DNA of 64,000 nucleotides, taken from Cellulomonas fimi ATCC 484 (GTDB taxonomy: Bacteria; Actinomycetota; Actinomycetes; Actinomycetales; Cellulomonadaceae). The translations under genes and the position numbers were made by a program. Positions 62,814 to 64,000 of this stretch are shown piece by piece (position 1 is the stretch's first letter; every line of letters starts with the position of its first letter). The notes under the pieces were generated by a model. The model was not told where the DNA came from. It was given only the letters and a program-made list of their open reading frames with translations, and searched no databases. Location of the stretch: contig NC_015514.1 in assembly GCF_000212695.1 (NCBI RefSeq), forward strand, positions 2,542,001 to 2,606,000, given 5' to 3'.

Positions 62814-63941
62814 TCAGCGGCCCGCGAGCTTGTCGCGGAGCTTGGCGAACACGCCGCTCGAGGAGCTCGCGAGCCGCGCCTCGGGGCGCTCCTCGCCGCG
62901 CAGCACCGCGAGGCGCCGCAGGAGCTCGGCCTGCTCGTCGTCGAGCGGCGTCGGGACCTGCACCTCGACGTGCACGTGCAGGTCGCCGCGGCCGCCGACG
63001 TGCAGGTGGCCGACGCCGAGCCCCTTGATCGTGACGACCTGTGCGGGCTGCGTGCCCGGGCGCAGGTCGACCTCGCGCTCGCCGTCCAGCGTGTCGAGCG
63101 TCAGGACCGTGCCCAGCGCGGCGGCGGTCATGGGCACCTGGAGCGTCGCGTGCAGGTCGTCGCCCCGGCGCACGAACGTGTCGTGCTTGCGCTCGTGCAC
63201 CTCGAGGTACACGTCGCCGGTCGGGCCGCCGCCCGGGCCGACCTCGCCCTGGCCCGTGAGCTTGATGCGCGTGCCCGTGTCGACGCCCGCGGGGACGTCG
63301 ACCGACAGCGTGCGCCGCGAACGCACGCGCCCCTCGCCCGAGCACTCGGGGCACGGCTCGGGGATGACGGTGCCGAACCCGTGGCACGCGGCGCACGGCT
63401 GCGTCGTCATGACCTGGCCGAGGAAAGAGCGCGCGACGCGCTGCACCGAGCCGCGGCCGTGGCACACGTCGCACGTGCGCGGCGACGTGCCCGGACGGCA
63501 GCACGTGCCGTCGCACGTCGGGCACAGCACCGCGGTGTCGACCGGGATCTCCTTGTGCGCGCCGAACGTCACCTCGGCGAGGTCGAGGTCGAGGCGCACG
63601 AGCGCGTCCTGGCCGCGCCGGGCGCGCGGGATCGGGCCGCGCTGTGCGCCCGCGCCGGCGGCCGCACCGAAGAACGTCTCGAAGATGTCCTGGAAGCCGA
63701 ACCCGCCGCCCATGCCGCCGCCGGGCGACGCCGGGTCCGCGCCGAGGTCGTACGCGCGCCGCTTCTCGGGGTTGGACAGCACGTCGTAGGCGCGCGAGAC
63801 GTCCTTGAACCGCTCCTCGGACGCCGCGTCGGAGCCCGCGACGTCCGGGTGGTGCTCGCGCGCGAGCTTGCGGTAGGCCTTCTTGATCTGCTCGGGCGAC
63901 GCGTCGCGCGCGACGCCGAGGATCTCGTAGTAGTCGGTCAC
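62814..63941 (-). CDS. dnaJ: Chaperone protein DnaJ
   Basis: A 375-residue type I Hsp40 acting with DnaK. J domain with DYYEILGVARDASPEQIKKAYRKLAREHHPDV (HPD present), Gly/Phe-rich linker (GGGMGGGFGFQDIF), four zinc-finger repeats (CPTCDGTC, CDVCHGRG, CAACHGFG, CPECSGEG) and the C-terminal substrate-binding domain. The first zinc repeat deviates from CxxCxGxG by ending Cys-Cys instead of Gly. Start GTG 63941. This matches the second DnaJ of actinomycetes, normally placed after hrcA; the last 34 bases of the window contain a frame ending TGA at 63967 that could be the end of that upstream gene, but it is too short to identify. Confidence 0.95.
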   Translation of the reverse strand: MTDYYEILGVARDASPEQIKKAYRKLAREHHPDVAGSDAASEERFKDVSRAYDVLSNPEKRRAYDLGADPASPGGGMGGGFGFQDIFETFFGAAAGAGAQRGPIPRARRGQDALVRLDLDLAEVTFGAHKEIPVDTAVLCPTCDGTCCRPGTSPRTCDVCHGRGSVQRVARSFLGQVMTTQPCAACHGFGTVIPEPCPECSGEGRVRSRRTLSVDVPAGVDTGTRIKLTGQGEVGPGGGPTGDVYLEVHERKHDTFVRRGDDLHATLQVPMTAAALGTVLTLDTLDGEREVDLRPGTQPAQVVTIKGLGVGHLHVGGRGDLHVHVEVQVPTPLDDEQAELLRRLAVLRGEERPEARLASSSSGVFAKLRDKLAGR

Positions 63942-64000
63942 GGGGAGGTGCGCTCGCTTCCTGTGCTCAGGCGGGCGGGGGGACGGGCCGGGGACGTCGT

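Noticed and set aside
58921..63789. Long plus-strand open frame across ppdK, rsmE and dnaJ
   Set aside because: Its translation is Arg/Ala/Pro-rich without motifs, while the ppdK, rsmE and dnaJ frames show complete catalytic signatures.
63967..64000. Possible end of an upstream minus-strand gene (hrcA by context)
   Set aside because: Only about 11 Pro/Arg-rich codons and a TGA are visible; this is too little to call, although dnaJ commonly follows hrcA.

Overview
This 64 kb window is very GC-rich chromosomal DNA with GTG starts nearly as common as ATG, many 4-base ATGA/GTGA gene overlaps, and numerous TANNNT -10 boxes placed 6-8 bases before a start codon (leaderless transcripts). Together with the block dnaJ-rsmE-phoH-ybeY-corC-era ... 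leuA-recO-uppS ... glyS ... dus-dgt-dnaG, this points to a high-GC actinomycete, most likely a Cellulomonas-like member of the Micrococcales. I see no insertion sequence, prophage, CRISPR array, tRNA or rRNA gene. No gap between genes exceeds 300 bases; the longest is 267 bases (58913-59179).

Layout. 1-7.2 kb: partial lipid kinase, dnaG, AraC-type regulator, VOC protein, dgt, an exported two-repeat protein and an amidoligase-family enzyme. 7.2-19.5 kb: a maltodextrin locus. On the minus strand runs malE-malF-malG-GH13 glucanase-AAC(3)-family acetyltransferase. It is divergent from a LacI-type regulator and an intracellular alpha-glucosidase, and is followed by a secreted alpha-amylase divergent from a PfkB kinase. 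Repeated TTGCA/TGCAA half-sites in the two divergent control regions suggest one regulon. No MalK-type ATPase is present. 19.5-32.5 kb: tandem GNAT, tRNA-dihydrouridine synthase, a membrane-anchored propeller, a lipoprotein, a RlaP-like nucleotidyltransferase, glyS, a Zur-type controlled znuACB operon, a DedA-like membrane protein, a 28-base tandem repeat, a VOC protein, uppS and recO.

32.5-53.6 kb: leuA with a 15-residue Leu-rich leader peptide, then a roughly 19 kb minus-strand cluster. Its genes, in transcription order, encode a PP2C phosphatase, an FHA protein, a Ser/Thr kinase, a 2036-residue surface protein of Ig/cadherin-like and FN3 repeats, a MoxR ATPase, a DUF58 protein, a transglutaminase-like membrane protein lacking catalytic Cys and His, an RDD-FHA protein and two membrane-anchored beta-propellers. 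Nearly every junction is a stop/start overlap. I infer a trans-envelope phospho-signalling and surface-assembly system; it is the most interesting region here.

53.6-64 kb: a membrane-anchored alpha/beta hydrolase, then era, corC-type, ybeY and phoH in an overlapping operon, pyruvate phosphate dikinase on the opposite strand, and rsmE-dnaJ at the right edge.
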